From NCBI GenBank assembly GCA_021298015.1, contig JAJTGY010000042.1:1-32210 (forward strand): DNA of 32,210 bases, written 5' to 3'. Under the pieces are notes generated by a model that saw nothing but the letters and a program-made list of their open reading frames with translations, was not told the origin of the DNA and ran no database searches. Position 1 is the first letter of the stretch. The number at the start of each line of letters is the position of its first letter. The translations under genes were made by a program, and so were the position numbers. This stretch comes from Flammeovirgaceae bacterium. GTDB lineage: Bacteria > Bacteroidota > Bacteroidia > Cytophagales > Cyclobacteriaceae. Positions 24,562 through 32,210 of the stretch are shown in pieces.

Positions 24562-24579
24562 AATTGGTATCGACCAATT
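24562..24579. repeat. Perfect 7-base inverted repeat between recN and the RRM gene
   Basis: AATTGGT, four-base spacer ATCG, ACCAATT. No T-run follows on the recN side, so it is not a typical terminator. It could be an operator or an RNA hairpin in the RRM leader. Confidence 0.4.
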
Positions 24580-24622
24580 TAGACAAATGCTAAACCATTA
24601 ACAACGAATTTCCTCCAGGCGT

Positions 24623-26275
24623 TCAGATCGTCATCAACTCCCGGGCACTTTCGCGGGCGGTGGGGGTAGGTTTCGCACCTCCGATCATTTTAGCAATTTC
24701 ATCCACACGCTCCTCGGCTGCCAGCAGGCGGATGCCGGTGATGGCTTTGTTGCCGGTTTGGTCTTTAAACACCAGGTAGTGAGTGTCGGCTTTGGCGGCA
24801 ATTTGCGGCAAGTGACTAATGGCAATGAGTTGATGATTTCTGGCCATGGCCTTCATCAAACTGCCGAGCTTCAGGGCCACTTCACCGCTCACACCGGTGT
24901 CAATTTCATCCAGCACCAGGGTAGGCAGCGCGGCTTTCTCGGCCATCACGTACTTGACGGCAAACATCAGGCGCGAAAACTCACCACCCGAGGCCACCTG
25001 GTTGAGCGGTCGGGGTGCCACACCTTTGTTTGCACTGAAAAGCAAGTCCACTTCATCTAACCCGCGGGCATTGGGGGTCACCCGCTGATGATGTATTTCA
25101 ACCCGGGCATCGGGCATTCCAAGATCGTGAAGCAGGCTGGCCAACTGTCGCTTTAGCGAAGTCATCACGCGGGTTCTGCTATCGGAGAGTTGCTCGCCAA
25201 TGGCGGCAACTTGTTTACCCGCTGCGTCAAGGGTCTGTTGCAACCGGGCGATGGTGTCATCCAGACTGCGGGTGGTGGCTGCCCGTTGTTCCAAGCCAGC
25301 CTGTATTTTCAGCAAGTCGGCCACCTCGTTCACCCGGTGTTTTTTTTGCAGTTGATAAAGGAGGCTGAGCCGTTGCTGGACGGCTTCAAATCGGGCGGGT
25401 TCAAATTCAACCCGTTCGTTGATGTCCCCCGCTTCGTTTGCAATATCGGCCAGTTCAAGCCGCACGGTATTGAACCGGTCCAGTAATTTTTGATAGGCCT
25501 CCGAGAACGGGGCAATGGCCGAGAGATCTGAGCGAACCTCAGCGAGTTGGTTTGCCACCGCATCATCCGATTCGCTCAGCCGGGCCAACACCGAAACCAG
25601 TCGCTGTTTGATTTCCTCCGCATGCTCCAGAACTTTTTGCTCTTCTTCCAACCGCCCTTGTTCGCCTTCTTCCAGCTGGGCTTGCGTCAATTCGGTCAGT
25701 TGAAAGTTCACGTAATCCGCCTCGGCTTTCAATCGGGCGGCATCGGCTTCCCATCGCGATAACTCGGCACGCGCGTGTTGGAATTCCCGCCACGCCAGTT
25801 CGTACGCCTCCGTTATTTTCTGGTTGCCGGCATAGGCATCCAATAATTCCAGCTGAAATGTTTGTTTACCCAGTTCCAGTGTTTCGTGCTGCGAGTGAAT
25901 GTCCATCAGGCGTTGACCAACCTGCCGGAGTATATCCAGGGTAACGGGTAAGTCGTTGATGAAAGCGCGGCTCTTGCCCGCTGGGTTGATTTCTCTGCGA
26001 ATGATGGTTTCATCATCGTATTCCAAATCCAGATTAGAAAATAGTTTTTTCAGCCGCAGCCCGCGCAGGTCAAAGGTTCCTTCCGTTACACATTTCTCCT
26101 GCTCGTCCCACAAGGCCTTGGTATCGGCCCGGTTACCGAGCAACAGGCCAATGGCGCCCAGCATAATGGATTTGCCTGCGCCCGTTTCGCCTGTGATCAC
26201 GTTGAGTGAGCCCGAGGGCGTCATCTCGAGTTCGCGGATCAATGCATAATTGCGGATGAGCAGGTGCTTGAGCAT
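24623..26275 (-). CDS. recN: DNA repair protein RecN
   Basis: SMC-like ATPase that acts at double-strand breaks. 550 residues, the usual length. Walker A GETGAGKS at 29-36; long central coiled coils (about 155-370) separated by a hinge; signature ASGGEFSRLMFAVKYVMA and Walker B LVLDEIDTGVSGEVA near the C-terminus. Complete with no damage. It is the last gene of the leftward bamD-rpoZ-coaBC-DUF4835-recN series; the 54-base gap to the DUF4835 stop holds only a weak promoter-like sequence. Confidence 0.97.
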   Translation of the reverse strand: MLKHLLIRNYALIRELEMTPSGSLNVITGETGAGKSIMLGAIGLLLGNRADTKALWDEQEKCVTEGTFDLRGLRLKKLFSNLDLEYDDETIIRREINPAGKSRAFINDLPVTLDILRQVGQRLMDIHSQHETLELGKQTFQLELLDAYAGNQKITEAYELAWREFQHARAELSRWEADAARLKAEADYVNFQLTELTQAQLEEGEQGRLEEEQKVLEHAEEIKQRLVSVLARLSESDDAVANQLAEVRSDLSAIAPFSEAYQKLLDRFNTVRLELADIANEAGDINERVEFEPARFEAVQQRLSLLYQLQKKHRVNEVADLLKIQAGLEQRAATTRSLDDTIARLQQTLDAAGKQVAAIGEQLSDSRTRVMTSLKRQLASLLHDLGMPDARVEIHHQRVTPNARGLDEVDLLFSANKGVAPRPLNQVASGGEFSRLMFAVKYVMAEKAALPTLVLDEIDTGVSGEVALKLGSLMKAMARNHQLIAISHLPQIAAKADTHYLVFKDQTGNKAITGIRLLAAEERVDEIAKMIGGAKPTPTARESARELMTI

Positions 26276-26329
26276 ACCAGCCTTGAAAATACGTGAACTT
26301 TTTTGATTGACAATCGACTTCCGACTGTC

Positions 26330-27232
26330 CTAATTTTTCATGATATCCTGGTAGATGGTGCGCTTGGAATCCATCAGCGTGAGCAAATCAAAAGCTTCGC
26401 GCTTTACGTTCAGGTTGGCTTTTGAAAAAACGTTGGTGAGCTCCGTGGCTTTGGCATCAAAAAAGGAAATCACAAAAATGGAGGTTGGGTTGATCTGCCA
26501 GGTTTTTTGCACGCTTTTCAGCGTGTTCAAGATCACATTCCGGCTTTCATCAGGGTTTTTATCAAAAGTATCGAGCGCCAACCGATGGTAGCGGTATAAT
26601 GATCTGCGAATGTCCTGGTTTTGCGGATTGATAATGTCCGCGATATAGGAGTTTCGGTTCCGGTTGCTGGTTAGTGCTTGCCAGCCCGGTCTTCCGGAAC
26701 CTTGCGCGTTGTTAACTACATTCAGAGCCCGTTGAAAATGAGGTGTGCCGCCCAGTTCACCAAATGAGTCGTAGTCGGTACCGATAATCACGTAAGCATA
26801 AAAGGCCAGCATGCTGGTGAGGTTACTGATGTAGGCGTTATCGTTGTATTCCAGCGGGAGGGACTCGACATACTCAAATTCCCATTCGCGATCGGCAAAG
26901 TTGAGTAATACCGTTTCGTAGTTGGTGTTGAATACCGGGCGCGCTGCCGCTATTTGGGCGCTGCCCGAAAAATTCCCGGTGGCTACATTGCTCTCGCTCT
27001 TGAGGTTGATAAAGATAGAACATTTGATGCGCTCATGCTCCTTAAAGTTGTCGGACGTCCAACGCCTCGCGTTGAGAAAATTGGCGAAGGCCCGCTCCAT
27101 ATCTTTGAAAACCTGGCGGTCGGTGGTTGGCACCTGATCGCCATTTACAATCACCTTGCAGTCAAGTTCCTGGGCGTACATCACCACAGGCACAATCAAA
27201 AAGGAAAGCCAAAGAAAGTTACGAGCCCACAT
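26330..27232 (-). CDS. DUF4835 family secreted protein
   Basis: 300 residues from the ATG at 27232, where a signal peptide MWARNFLWLSFLIVPVVMYAQ begins; the longer frame to 27301 would bury that signal. The body matches the Bacteroidota DUF4835 family: ELDCKVIVNGDQV, FKDMERAFANFLNARRWT, DNAYISNLTSMLAFYAYVIIGTDYDSF and a C-terminal NLKRE-type helix. Probably periplasmic; function not known. Its start overlaps the coaBC stop by 14 bases. Confidence 0.92.
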   Translation of the reverse strand: MWARNFLWLSFLIVPVVMYAQELDCKVIVNGDQVPTTDRQVFKDMERAFANFLNARRWTSDNFKEHERIKCSIFINLKSESNVATGNFSGSAQIAAARPVFNTNYETVLLNFADREWEFEYVESLPLEYNDNAYISNLTSMLAFYAYVIIGTDYDSFGELGGTPHFQRALNVVNNAQGSGRPGWQALTSNRNRNSYIADIINPQNQDIRRSLYRYHRLALDTFDKNPDESRNVILNTLKSVQKTWQINPTSIFVISFFDAKATELTNVFSKANLNVKREAFDLLTLMDSKRTIYQDIMKN

Positions 27233-28424
27233 GCTGAATAATGGTATCAACGATGTCGTAGGCGAGTTGTTTTTTCGACTTCGATGGAAATTCACGAACA
27301 AACGCCTGCTTACCCATTACGGTGATTTTATTGGTGTCATGACCAAAGCCCGCCCCGGCATCGCGAAGCGAATTAAGGACAATCAGGTCGAAATTCTTAG
27401 TCGCCAGCTTTTTTTCGGCATTTGCCCTTTCGTTGTCCGTCTCCAGCGCAAAGCCCACCACAAATTGCCCAGCCTTTTTTTGCCGGCCCAATTCGGCTGC
27501 GATATCCGGATTCTGGGTTAACTCCAACGTGATGTTTTCGCCCGACTTCTTGATTTTGGACTGAGCCTGAACCACCGGCCGGTAATCCGCGACTGCTGCC
27601 GACAGTACGGCAATTTGAGTGGTGGGGAATTTCTGCTGGCAGGCATCATGCATCTCCCGGGCTGACCTTACGCGGGTGATGGAAACCCGCGGGTGCTCCA
27701 ATGCGAGATGGGTGGGCCCTGAGACCAGGTGAACCTCCGCTCCGCTCGTGGCCAGGGCTTCGGCAATGGCATATCCCATTTTGCCGGTAGAGTAATTGCC
27801 AATAAACCGAACAGGGTCTATGGCCTCGTGCGTAGGCCCGGCTGTCACCAGGGCTGTTTTGCCCGACAGCCGATTTTGTTGGCGGAAGAATGTGATCAGG
27901 TAGTCGACAATTTCCTCGGGTTCGGCCATCCGCCCCTTTCCGATCAGCCCGCTGGCCAGTTCGCCCACTCCTGGCTCCACCAGGTGGTTTCCGAATCGGG
28001 CTACGGTTTCTAGGTTTTGCAACGTTGACGGATGCTGCAGCATGTCCAGATCCATAGCTGGGGCGATGATGACCGGGCAGCGTGCCGAGAGGTAGGTCGC
28101 CAAAACCAGATTATCACAGATGCCCTGCACCATCTTGCCAAGTGTATTGGCACTCAAAGGCGCGATGATCATCACCTCAGCCCATAGGCCCAGCTCCACA
28201 TGGTTGTTCCACTCGCCCTGTTTGCCTTCGGAAAAAGCAGTGAGCACCGGGTTCTTGGAAAGTGTGGAAAGCGTGAGTGGCGTAATAAAATCATGGGCAG
28301 ACGGGGTCATCAGCACCTTTACCGTGGCACCCTCTTTTCCCAGCAGGCGCACGAGATGGGCTGATTTATAGGCGGCAATGCTGCCCGTAACCGCGAGGAC
28401 GATCTTTCGGCCCTCCAGGTTCAT
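27219..28424 (-). CDS. coaBC: Bifunctional CoaBC (phosphopantothenoylcysteine synthetase/decarboxylase)
   Basis: 401 residues, two steps of coenzyme A synthesis. The N-terminal decarboxylase (1-190) has VTGSIAAYKSAHLVRLL, the His of NNHVELGLWAEV and APLSANTLGKM. The C-terminal ligase has ALVTAGPTHEAIDP, FIGNYSTGKMGYAIAEAL, AAVADYRP and KNFDLIVLNSLRD. Two decarboxylase positions differ from E. coli: the PAMN motif reads APAMDLDM (Asn to Asp) and the ACG active-site loop reads GELASGLIGKGRM (Cys to Ser). I recall the same changes in other Bacteroidota, so this is probably a lineage form rather than loss. The start directly follows the rpoZ stop. Confidence 0.95.
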   Translation of the reverse strand: MNLEGRKIVLAVTGSIAAYKSAHLVRLLGKEGATVKVLMTPSAHDFITPLTLSTLSKNPVLTAFSEGKQGEWNNHVELGLWAEVMIIAPLSANTLGKMVQGICDNLVLATYLSARCPVIIAPAMDLDMLQHPSTLQNLETVARFGNHLVEPGVGELASGLIGKGRMAEPEEIVDYLITFFRQQNRLSGKTALVTAGPTHEAIDPVRFIGNYSTGKMGYAIAEALATSGAEVHLVSGPTHLALEHPRVSITRVRSAREMHDACQQKFPTTQIAVLSAAVADYRPVVQAQSKIKKSGENITLELTQNPDIAAELGRQKKAGQFVVGFALETDNERANAEKKLATKNFDLIVLNSLRDAGAGFGHDTNKITVMGKQAFVREFPSKSKKQLAYDIVDTIIQHVGS

Positions 28425-28754
28425 TTATTCCTCTTTCTTCGCAGCGGGTTCTTCGGCATTGCGCATGCGGTACATCAACTGGCCCTCCAAAAATTCTTCA
28501 ATGGCCGTTGAAGTAGGCTTGGGCATACGCTCGTAATACTTCGAGATCTCGATTTGCTCGCGATTCTCGAAAACTTCTTCCAGGTTATCCACCGTGGTGG
28601 CGAAGTCAGCCAACTTACCGTTCAACTCTTCTTTGATGTTGACGGCAATCTGGCGAGCGCGTTTACTGATGATAACCACCGACTCGTAAATGTTACCGGT
28701 CGGTTGTGCGATTTGGTCAATGTCTCGGGTGACAATTGAAGGTTGTACGGCCAT
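28425..28754 (-). CDS. rpoZ: RNA polymerase omega subunit (Bacteroidota type)
   Basis: 109 residues from the ATG at 28754. The omega/Rpb6 core is TGNIYESVVIISKRARQIAVNIKEEL near residues 18-43, followed by the Bacteroidota-specific EVFENREQIEISKYYERMPKPTSTAIEEFLEGQL. It binds the beta-prime subunit and helps assemble polymerase. A GTG at 28763 overlaps the bamD stop (GTGA) and would add three residues; the ATG gives the usual family N-terminus. It is tightly packed between bamD and coaBC, a common Bacteroidota arrangement. Confidence 0.93.
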   Translation of the reverse strand: MAVQPSIVTRDIDQIAQPTGNIYESVVIISKRARQIAVNIKEELNGKLADFATTVDNLEEVFENREQIEISKYYERMPKPTSTAIEEFLEGQLMYRMRNAEEPAAKKEE

Positions 28755-28759
28755 AGGGT

Positions 28760-29575
28760 TCACGAATTGTTGTTTTTTAGTTTTGCAATTTTTGCCTGAC
28801 TATCCAGGTAATACTGCTCCGCCTGTTTCAGAAACGAACTGGATGGATAGTTATCAACCAGTTCCTGGTAGAGTGAGAGCGTTTCGGTATACCGTTCGAG
28901 TTGTTTGCTTGGGATGCTGACCTTGGCCAGTTCATATTGGGCCTGCACTTTTAGGAAAGCAATCTCCTCCAGGTACTTGGAATCCGGGAAGGCTGCTTTG
29001 AAATCATCGAATGCGATGATCGCGGCTTTGTAATAGCGCAGTTTTAAGTATTGTAATGCGTTTTGATATCCTTTCTCTTCCAGTTTACGCTGACTCTCCG
29101 TAATCACCTCCACGGCCCGATCCACAAACTTGCTATTGGGGAAACGGTTAACAAAGGTCTGCATGGCCGACATTGCCTCAATGCTGCTGCGTTGATCAAG
29201 ATTGGATGCCGGTGCTGAAGCGTACATCGAATAAGCCTGCATAAAAATCGCCTCTTCGGCCATACTGCTGCGACCGTACGTTTCATAGAACGATTTGAAC
29301 TGGTCAGCCGCCAAAATGTAACTGCGCTCGTAATACTGACAATAGGCCAGGTAGAACTCCACTTTTTCGCCCTCCGGCAACCCGCGAACAATCGGACGGA
29401 TTTGCTCGAACAAAATCCCGGTGTGATAGTAGTCCTTCTTGTTGTAGTACTCCAGGCCGGCTTCGTATTTCACCCGCCAGTCTTCGCTCCGCTCAATCCT
29501 CCTGAATTTTGAACACGCCCCAACCACTACCAGCAGGAGTAACACAGATGTCTTAAAGCAGCGAAATTGCTTCAT
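28760..29575 (-). CDS. bamD: Outer-membrane assembly lipoprotein BamD
   Basis: 271 residues. Lipoprotein signal with lipobox VVGAC and Cys21. Five TPR-like units follow: YEAGLEYYNKKDYYHTGILFEQI, EFYLAYCQYYERSYILAADQF, EEAIFMQAYSMYAS, ALQYLKLRYYKAAIIAFDDF and SLYQELVDNYPSSSFLKQAEQYY. It belongs to the BAM complex that inserts beta-barrels into the outer membrane, anchored on the periplasmic side. First gene of a leftward operon with rpoZ, coaBC and DUF4835. Confidence 0.94.
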   Translation of the reverse strand: MKQFRCFKTSVLLLLVVVGACSKFRRIERSEDWRVKYEAGLEYYNKKDYYHTGILFEQIRPIVRGLPEGEKVEFYLAYCQYYERSYILAADQFKSFYETYGRSSMAEEAIFMQAYSMYASAPASNLDQRSSIEAMSAMQTFVNRFPNSKFVDRAVEVITESQRKLEEKGYQNALQYLKLRYYKAAIIAFDDFKAAFPDSKYLEEIAFLKVQAQYELAKVSIPSKQLERYTETLSLYQELVDNYPSSSFLKQAEQYYLDSQAKIAKLKNNNS

Positions 29576-29602
29576 TTTTTAGGTGCGCGGAAAAATAGCC
29601 CG

Positions 29603-29610
29603 CAAATATA
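29603..29610 (-). promoter_or_regulatory. Promoter box of the bamD operon
   Basis: Minus-strand TATATTTG, full TAnnTTTG match, 27 bases before the bamD ATG; the -33 element is not clear. Confidence 0.5.
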
Positions 29611-29658
29611 CGATACCTGTGTAAATCTGCCCACGACTAAAACGACCGGCTATGGGCG

Positions 29659-30369
29659 TTATTTTCTAACGATTATTTTTCGGGTGAGAACCCCGCTGTT
29701 ATCGAGGTAAAGGGTGTAAAAATAGACGCCTGGGGTCAGGTTGTCCGCATCGATTTTGGCGCGCTGTTCGGTGTGGGGCAGGGCGTACTCGCCCATGGCC
29801 ATCCCAAGGATATTATGAACAATCACTTTAGCCTTAACATGCTCATTATGAAGAGTATAGTCTATAAATGCCTGATCCGAAACGGGGTTGGGGTACACGT
29901 CTTGAATGGTGATCTCCTTGGACTGAAATACCAGAGGTTTTGAGGGTTTTTCGTTGATCACCAGTGAAACCTCGTATTCGGCTGGGTTTGTAGTCATCGT
30001 GCCCTTGCTGATGATCTCAAACTTCAGATTGTTGTGGGTCGGAAGAAGCCCCGGCTCTACCACAAATGAAAGCCCGGTAAGCGTTTCACCAGGCTCCAGC
30101 CTTCGGGTAAAATCGGTTACGTCAGTTTCAAGGCAAGTCTTGTCCAGGCAAAAAACACCGTGCTGGCCGGAGTGCAGGTCGTTTTCCACGAGCCGAATAA
30201 TCAAAACTTGTGTTTTGTCAGACCAGTTATGCAGTCGCAAAGGGATGCGGACCTGGTCGCCTATCGTGGTGGCGTAGGTAGCTTGCAGATCGAGGAGTTC
30301 CTGCGCCTGACTCGCCCCCGAAATCATTAACCCAGCCAGCAAAAACACCCAAAATGCCCGTTTTGCCAT
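29659..30369 (-). CDS. Small secreted protein with T9SS type A sorting domain
   Basis: 236 residues. Signal peptide 1-22 (ending GASQAQ). Residues about 24-140 form one beta-sandwich-like domain (GDQVRIPLRLHNWSDKTQVL, EPGETLTGLSFVV). From Tyr159 onward is the type A sorting domain: YPNPVSDQAFIDYTL, VIVHNILGMAMGEY, LTPGVYFYTLYLDNSGVLTRKIIVRK. It is exported through the type IX system to the surface; no catalytic domain is seen. A TACCTTTC promoter-like box lies 18 bases before its ATG. Confidence 0.9.
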   Translation of the reverse strand: MAKRAFWVFLLAGLMISGASQAQELLDLQATYATTIGDQVRIPLRLHNWSDKTQVLIIRLVENDLHSGQHGVFCLDKTCLETDVTDFTRRLEPGETLTGLSFVVEPGLLPTHNNLKFEIISKGTMTTNPAEYEVSLVINEKPSKPLVFQSKEITIQDVYPNPVSDQAFIDYTLHNEHVKAKVIVHNILGMAMGEYALPHTEQRAKIDADNLTPGVYFYTLYLDNSGVLTRKIIVRK

Positions 30370-30477
30370 GGATACACGTATGCAAAAGAAAGGTAGAATA
30401 AAAAGTTAAGGAAATCCAGCGCACGAGTACAAAAAGTTGTTTGCCCAGACAATTTCAAGCAAAGAACAACGTTTGGG

Positions 30478-32028
30478 TCACTTTCCGGTAACGTCCCGTT
30501 TACGTGGCCTGTCGTTGATACGCCAGGTGAAGTTCTTCAGGCGGGTGTCGGCTTCTTTGATTTCGTGTGGAGGAATGAACTCGGCATCCGGTTTCACATA
30601 AAAGGTCACGTTATTCACCGTGCCTCGCTTGAAGTTAATCTTCATGTTGCTGCAGATGATCTTGTTCAGGCCGGTGACGAACAAGATCTTACCCACGGCT
30701 ACCGTGTCAGATTTGATTTCTTCCTCCTGCAAGGCAAAATACAGGCTTTCGCCATTGCCCGTCACATTTACGTGGTCAATGGCGTCTTGGCGGAAATTCG
30801 CCACCATTTTTCGGCCCTTGATCTGATTGAAATTCCCCAGCGAATCCTGTGAAATAACAAATGAGTTATTGATCATGTACACTTTGTCGATCTTTTTTTT
30901 CAGGATCAACATGCGGATGGAGTCCGCTGTCATCTGGTTGCCGTTGCTCCACAACACCGGATCACCGTAGAAATACATTATGGAGTCGGCTGCTACGTAT
31001 ACGAGTGAGTCGGCAATGCCCTGAAGGTCGCTTCGGAAAACCCGCACGTTGGGGTAGGCGAGAAGTCTTTTTTTGGCGGGGTCCGCGCTCTCGATCGAGA
31101 TCAAGGTGTCGGCTGCCAGAAAGAGTGTGTCTTGTTCCTCGGTGATCTTGGCCAGGTAGGCATTTCCCCACACTTTGGAAATACCAGCCCCTTTGTCGTA
31201 ATCACCAAAGTCGCCATAAATGTTGAGTTGATCTTCCTTGGCAACCATCACCACGTTGGTTCGCGCTTTGTATACTTTTCGCTTGTCGTCTATGAGGTAT
31301 TTGTCCCCGGTAACCCGATAGGAAGGTGTCTCAAACTGGCCCTTTTTCAGGTCTGACGTTTTGGAGCGGGTGTCATAAAATCCCTCACGATAAATTGCCT
31401 TATCCCCTTTACTATCAATGATGGTGGTGACGTCCTGAAAAAGCAACGTCTTGGTGCGCGAGTTGTATTGCAACGTGTCGGACGTCAGCGTGTAATCCTG
31501 GTTAACGCCCACCACATCTTTCTTGAAGGAGGCCAGGTTTCGCGGAATATCGTAGTACCCTTTGGAACTGGTGAGGGTGTTGGTGCTGTCGACCAGCTTG
31601 CCGCCATTGAAATACCGGGCTTCGTTCTGCACGCGATCATAGTCGAGATAGTCCGTGTAAAGGGTTGTGGTATTCAGTTTGGTGAACACCACGTTCCTGC
31701 GCAGGTTGGCGATTTTGGTATTGCCATTGTACTTCAACAAAGAAGCTGTAATGGTCACTGAGTCGCCATCGACAATCCGCACACGACCAAAGGCATCCAT
31801 AGCATTTTGTGACCGGTAGAAGATCGCGGAGTCGCAGTAAATGGTCGTTTGATTTTGAACAAACACTACGTTGCCAATCATGCGATCGATACGCTCTCCA
31901 TTCACGATGCGCCCTTTCGTACGATCGGCATGCTGCAGTTTTACCTTGCGTTGCGCGCTCACCGGCTCTGCCAGCAAAGCCATGGCGATGATGCTTACGC
32001 AGATTCCAAACGGTAGTCGCTCAATCAT
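30478..32028 (-). CDS. OstA-like (LptA/LptD N-domain family) periplasmic protein
   Basis: 516 residues from the ATG at 32028. Signal peptide 1-25 (ending EPVSA). The OstA-like repeats start near residue 35 (GRIVNGERIDRMIGNVVFVQNQTTIYCDSAIFY) and recur through the protein (DTLQYNSRTKTLLF; GDFGDYDKGAGISKVWGNAYL; ADSLVYVAADSIMYFYGDPVLW). This beta-jellyroll family carries lipopolysaccharide across the periplasm in other bacteria; the long multi-repeat form is typical of Bacteroidota and a transport role is inferred. The TTG at 32037 belongs to the promoter box, so the ATG is used. Confidence 0.92.
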   Translation of the reverse strand: MIERLPFGICVSIIAMALLAEPVSAQRKVKLQHADRTKGRIVNGERIDRMIGNVVFVQNQTTIYCDSAIFYRSQNAMDAFGRVRIVDGDSVTITASLLKYNGNTKIANLRRNVVFTKLNTTTLYTDYLDYDRVQNEARYFNGGKLVDSTNTLTSSKGYYDIPRNLASFKKDVVGVNQDYTLTSDTLQYNSRTKTLLFQDVTTIIDSKGDKAIYREGFYDTRSKTSDLKKGQFETPSYRVTGDKYLIDDKRKVYKARTNVVMVAKEDQLNIYGDFGDYDKGAGISKVWGNAYLAKITEEQDTLFLAADTLISIESADPAKKRLLAYPNVRVFRSDLQGIADSLVYVAADSIMYFYGDPVLWSNGNQMTADSIRMLILKKKIDKVYMINNSFVISQDSLGNFNQIKGRKMVANFRQDAIDHVNVTGNGESLYFALQEEEIKSDTVAVGKILFVTGLNKIICSNMKINFKRGTVNNVTFYVKPDAEFIPPHEIKEADTRLKNFTWRINDRPRKRDVTGK

Positions 32029-32034
32029 CGAGCT

Positions 32035-32042
32035 CAAAAGTA
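32035..32042 (-). promoter_or_regulatory. Promoter box of the OstA-like gene
   Basis: Minus-strand TACTTTTG, full match, ending six bases before the ATG at 32028; the -33 TTG is absent. Confidence 0.5.
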
Positions 32043-32067
32043 GATAAAACTTAACCCAGAATTGTCA

Positions 32068-32210
32068 TTAGAAAGTAAAACTCAATGGTGTCGTAAAGGA
32101 ATTGACATTCATCCAGAGGCCTGTAAACCATTCCCTTCGTTTCATGGCCAAGGATAGTTTAAGGATTCTTTGATTTCCGTTTTTAACGATGTATCCGCCA
32201 ATGGCAAAAA
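32068..32210 (-). CDS. C-terminal fragment of a probable outer-membrane beta-barrel protein
   Basis: Only the last 46 residues and stop are in the window: it reads FAIGGYIVKNGNQRILKLSL, then MKRREWFTGLWMNVNSF and ends TTPLSFTF. Alternating polar/hydrophobic residues and a terminal Phe are the usual ending of outer-membrane barrels. Its position ahead of an OstA-like gene would suit an envelope protein such as LptD, but the fragment is too short to name. The gene continues past the right edge. Confidence 0.55.
   Translation of the reverse strand, partial: FAIGGYIVKNGNQRILKLSLAMKRREWFTGLWMNVNSFTTPLSFTF

Noticed and set aside
1-32210. tRNA, rRNA, CRISPR, insertion sequence or integrase features
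   Set aside because: None seen on reading both strands; no repeated units, no transposase motifs and no cloverleaf-like sequence noticed.

Overview
The window looks like a piece of a Bacteroidota chromosome, most likely order Cytophagales. Evidence: two proteins end in type IX secretion sorting domains (type A and type B); there is a Bacteroidota-type omega subunit, a DUF4835 protein and an OstA-like protein; and many genes are preceded by the Bacteroidota promoter box TAnnTTTG, several with an upstream TTG at 19-21 bases. Base composition is moderate-GC, with AT-richer patches around 5.77-6.48 kb and 7.7-8.4 kb. No rRNA, tRNA, CRISPR array, insertion sequence or phage gene was seen. The window is gene-dense, and no gene-free stretch exceeds 300 bases.

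Left third (1-11.3 kb): valyl-tRNA synthetase (valS) and an RsmF-type rRNA methyltransferase run leftward. The methyltransferase and fumarylacetoacetase (fahA) diverge from overlapping promoters. Immediately behind fahA sits a small cassette: a zeta-toxin-like kinase broken by one in-frame TGA, and a 53-residue partner whose start overlaps the kinase's ancestral stop. A four-helix membrane protein and a flavin reductase follow. Then, leftward: a beta-barrel protein, pyruvate dehydrogenase E1 beta, and an OmpA/TPR lipoprotein, with a strong terminator between the last two.

Middle (11.4-22.6 kb): a PspC protein, a family 2 glycosyltransferase and the nucleoid protein YbaB. Next is a tightly overlapped leftward set hisS-hutH-T9SS adhesin-like gene. 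A tiny basic protein of 53 residues has its own promoter and terminator, followed by a YfcE-type phosphodiesterase. A GMC oxidoreductase with its gluconate-dehydrogenase-subunit-3 partner faces a sigma module: a DUF6249 membrane protein (interrupted by in-frame TAG), an ECF sigma factor and a membrane anti-sigma candidate. The sigma module is preceded by a textbook ECF promoter (TGTAACC, 16 bases, CGTC), so it probably regulates itself.

Right third (22.6-32.2 kb): a DASS anion transporter and a single-RRM RNA-binding protein. Then a housekeeping/envelope block, all leftward: bamD, rpoZ, coaBC and a DUF4835 gene abut or overlap, with recN just downstream. Beyond them lie a small type A T9SS protein, an OstA-like protein and the C-terminal tail of a probable outer-membrane barrel at the right edge.

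The points most worth a second look are the two in-frame nonsense codons in otherwise intact frames (zeta kinase, DUF6249), the ECF autoregulatory promoter, the hisS-hutH coupling, and the recurring promoter layout that places start codons only 4-6 bases after the TAnnTTTG box.
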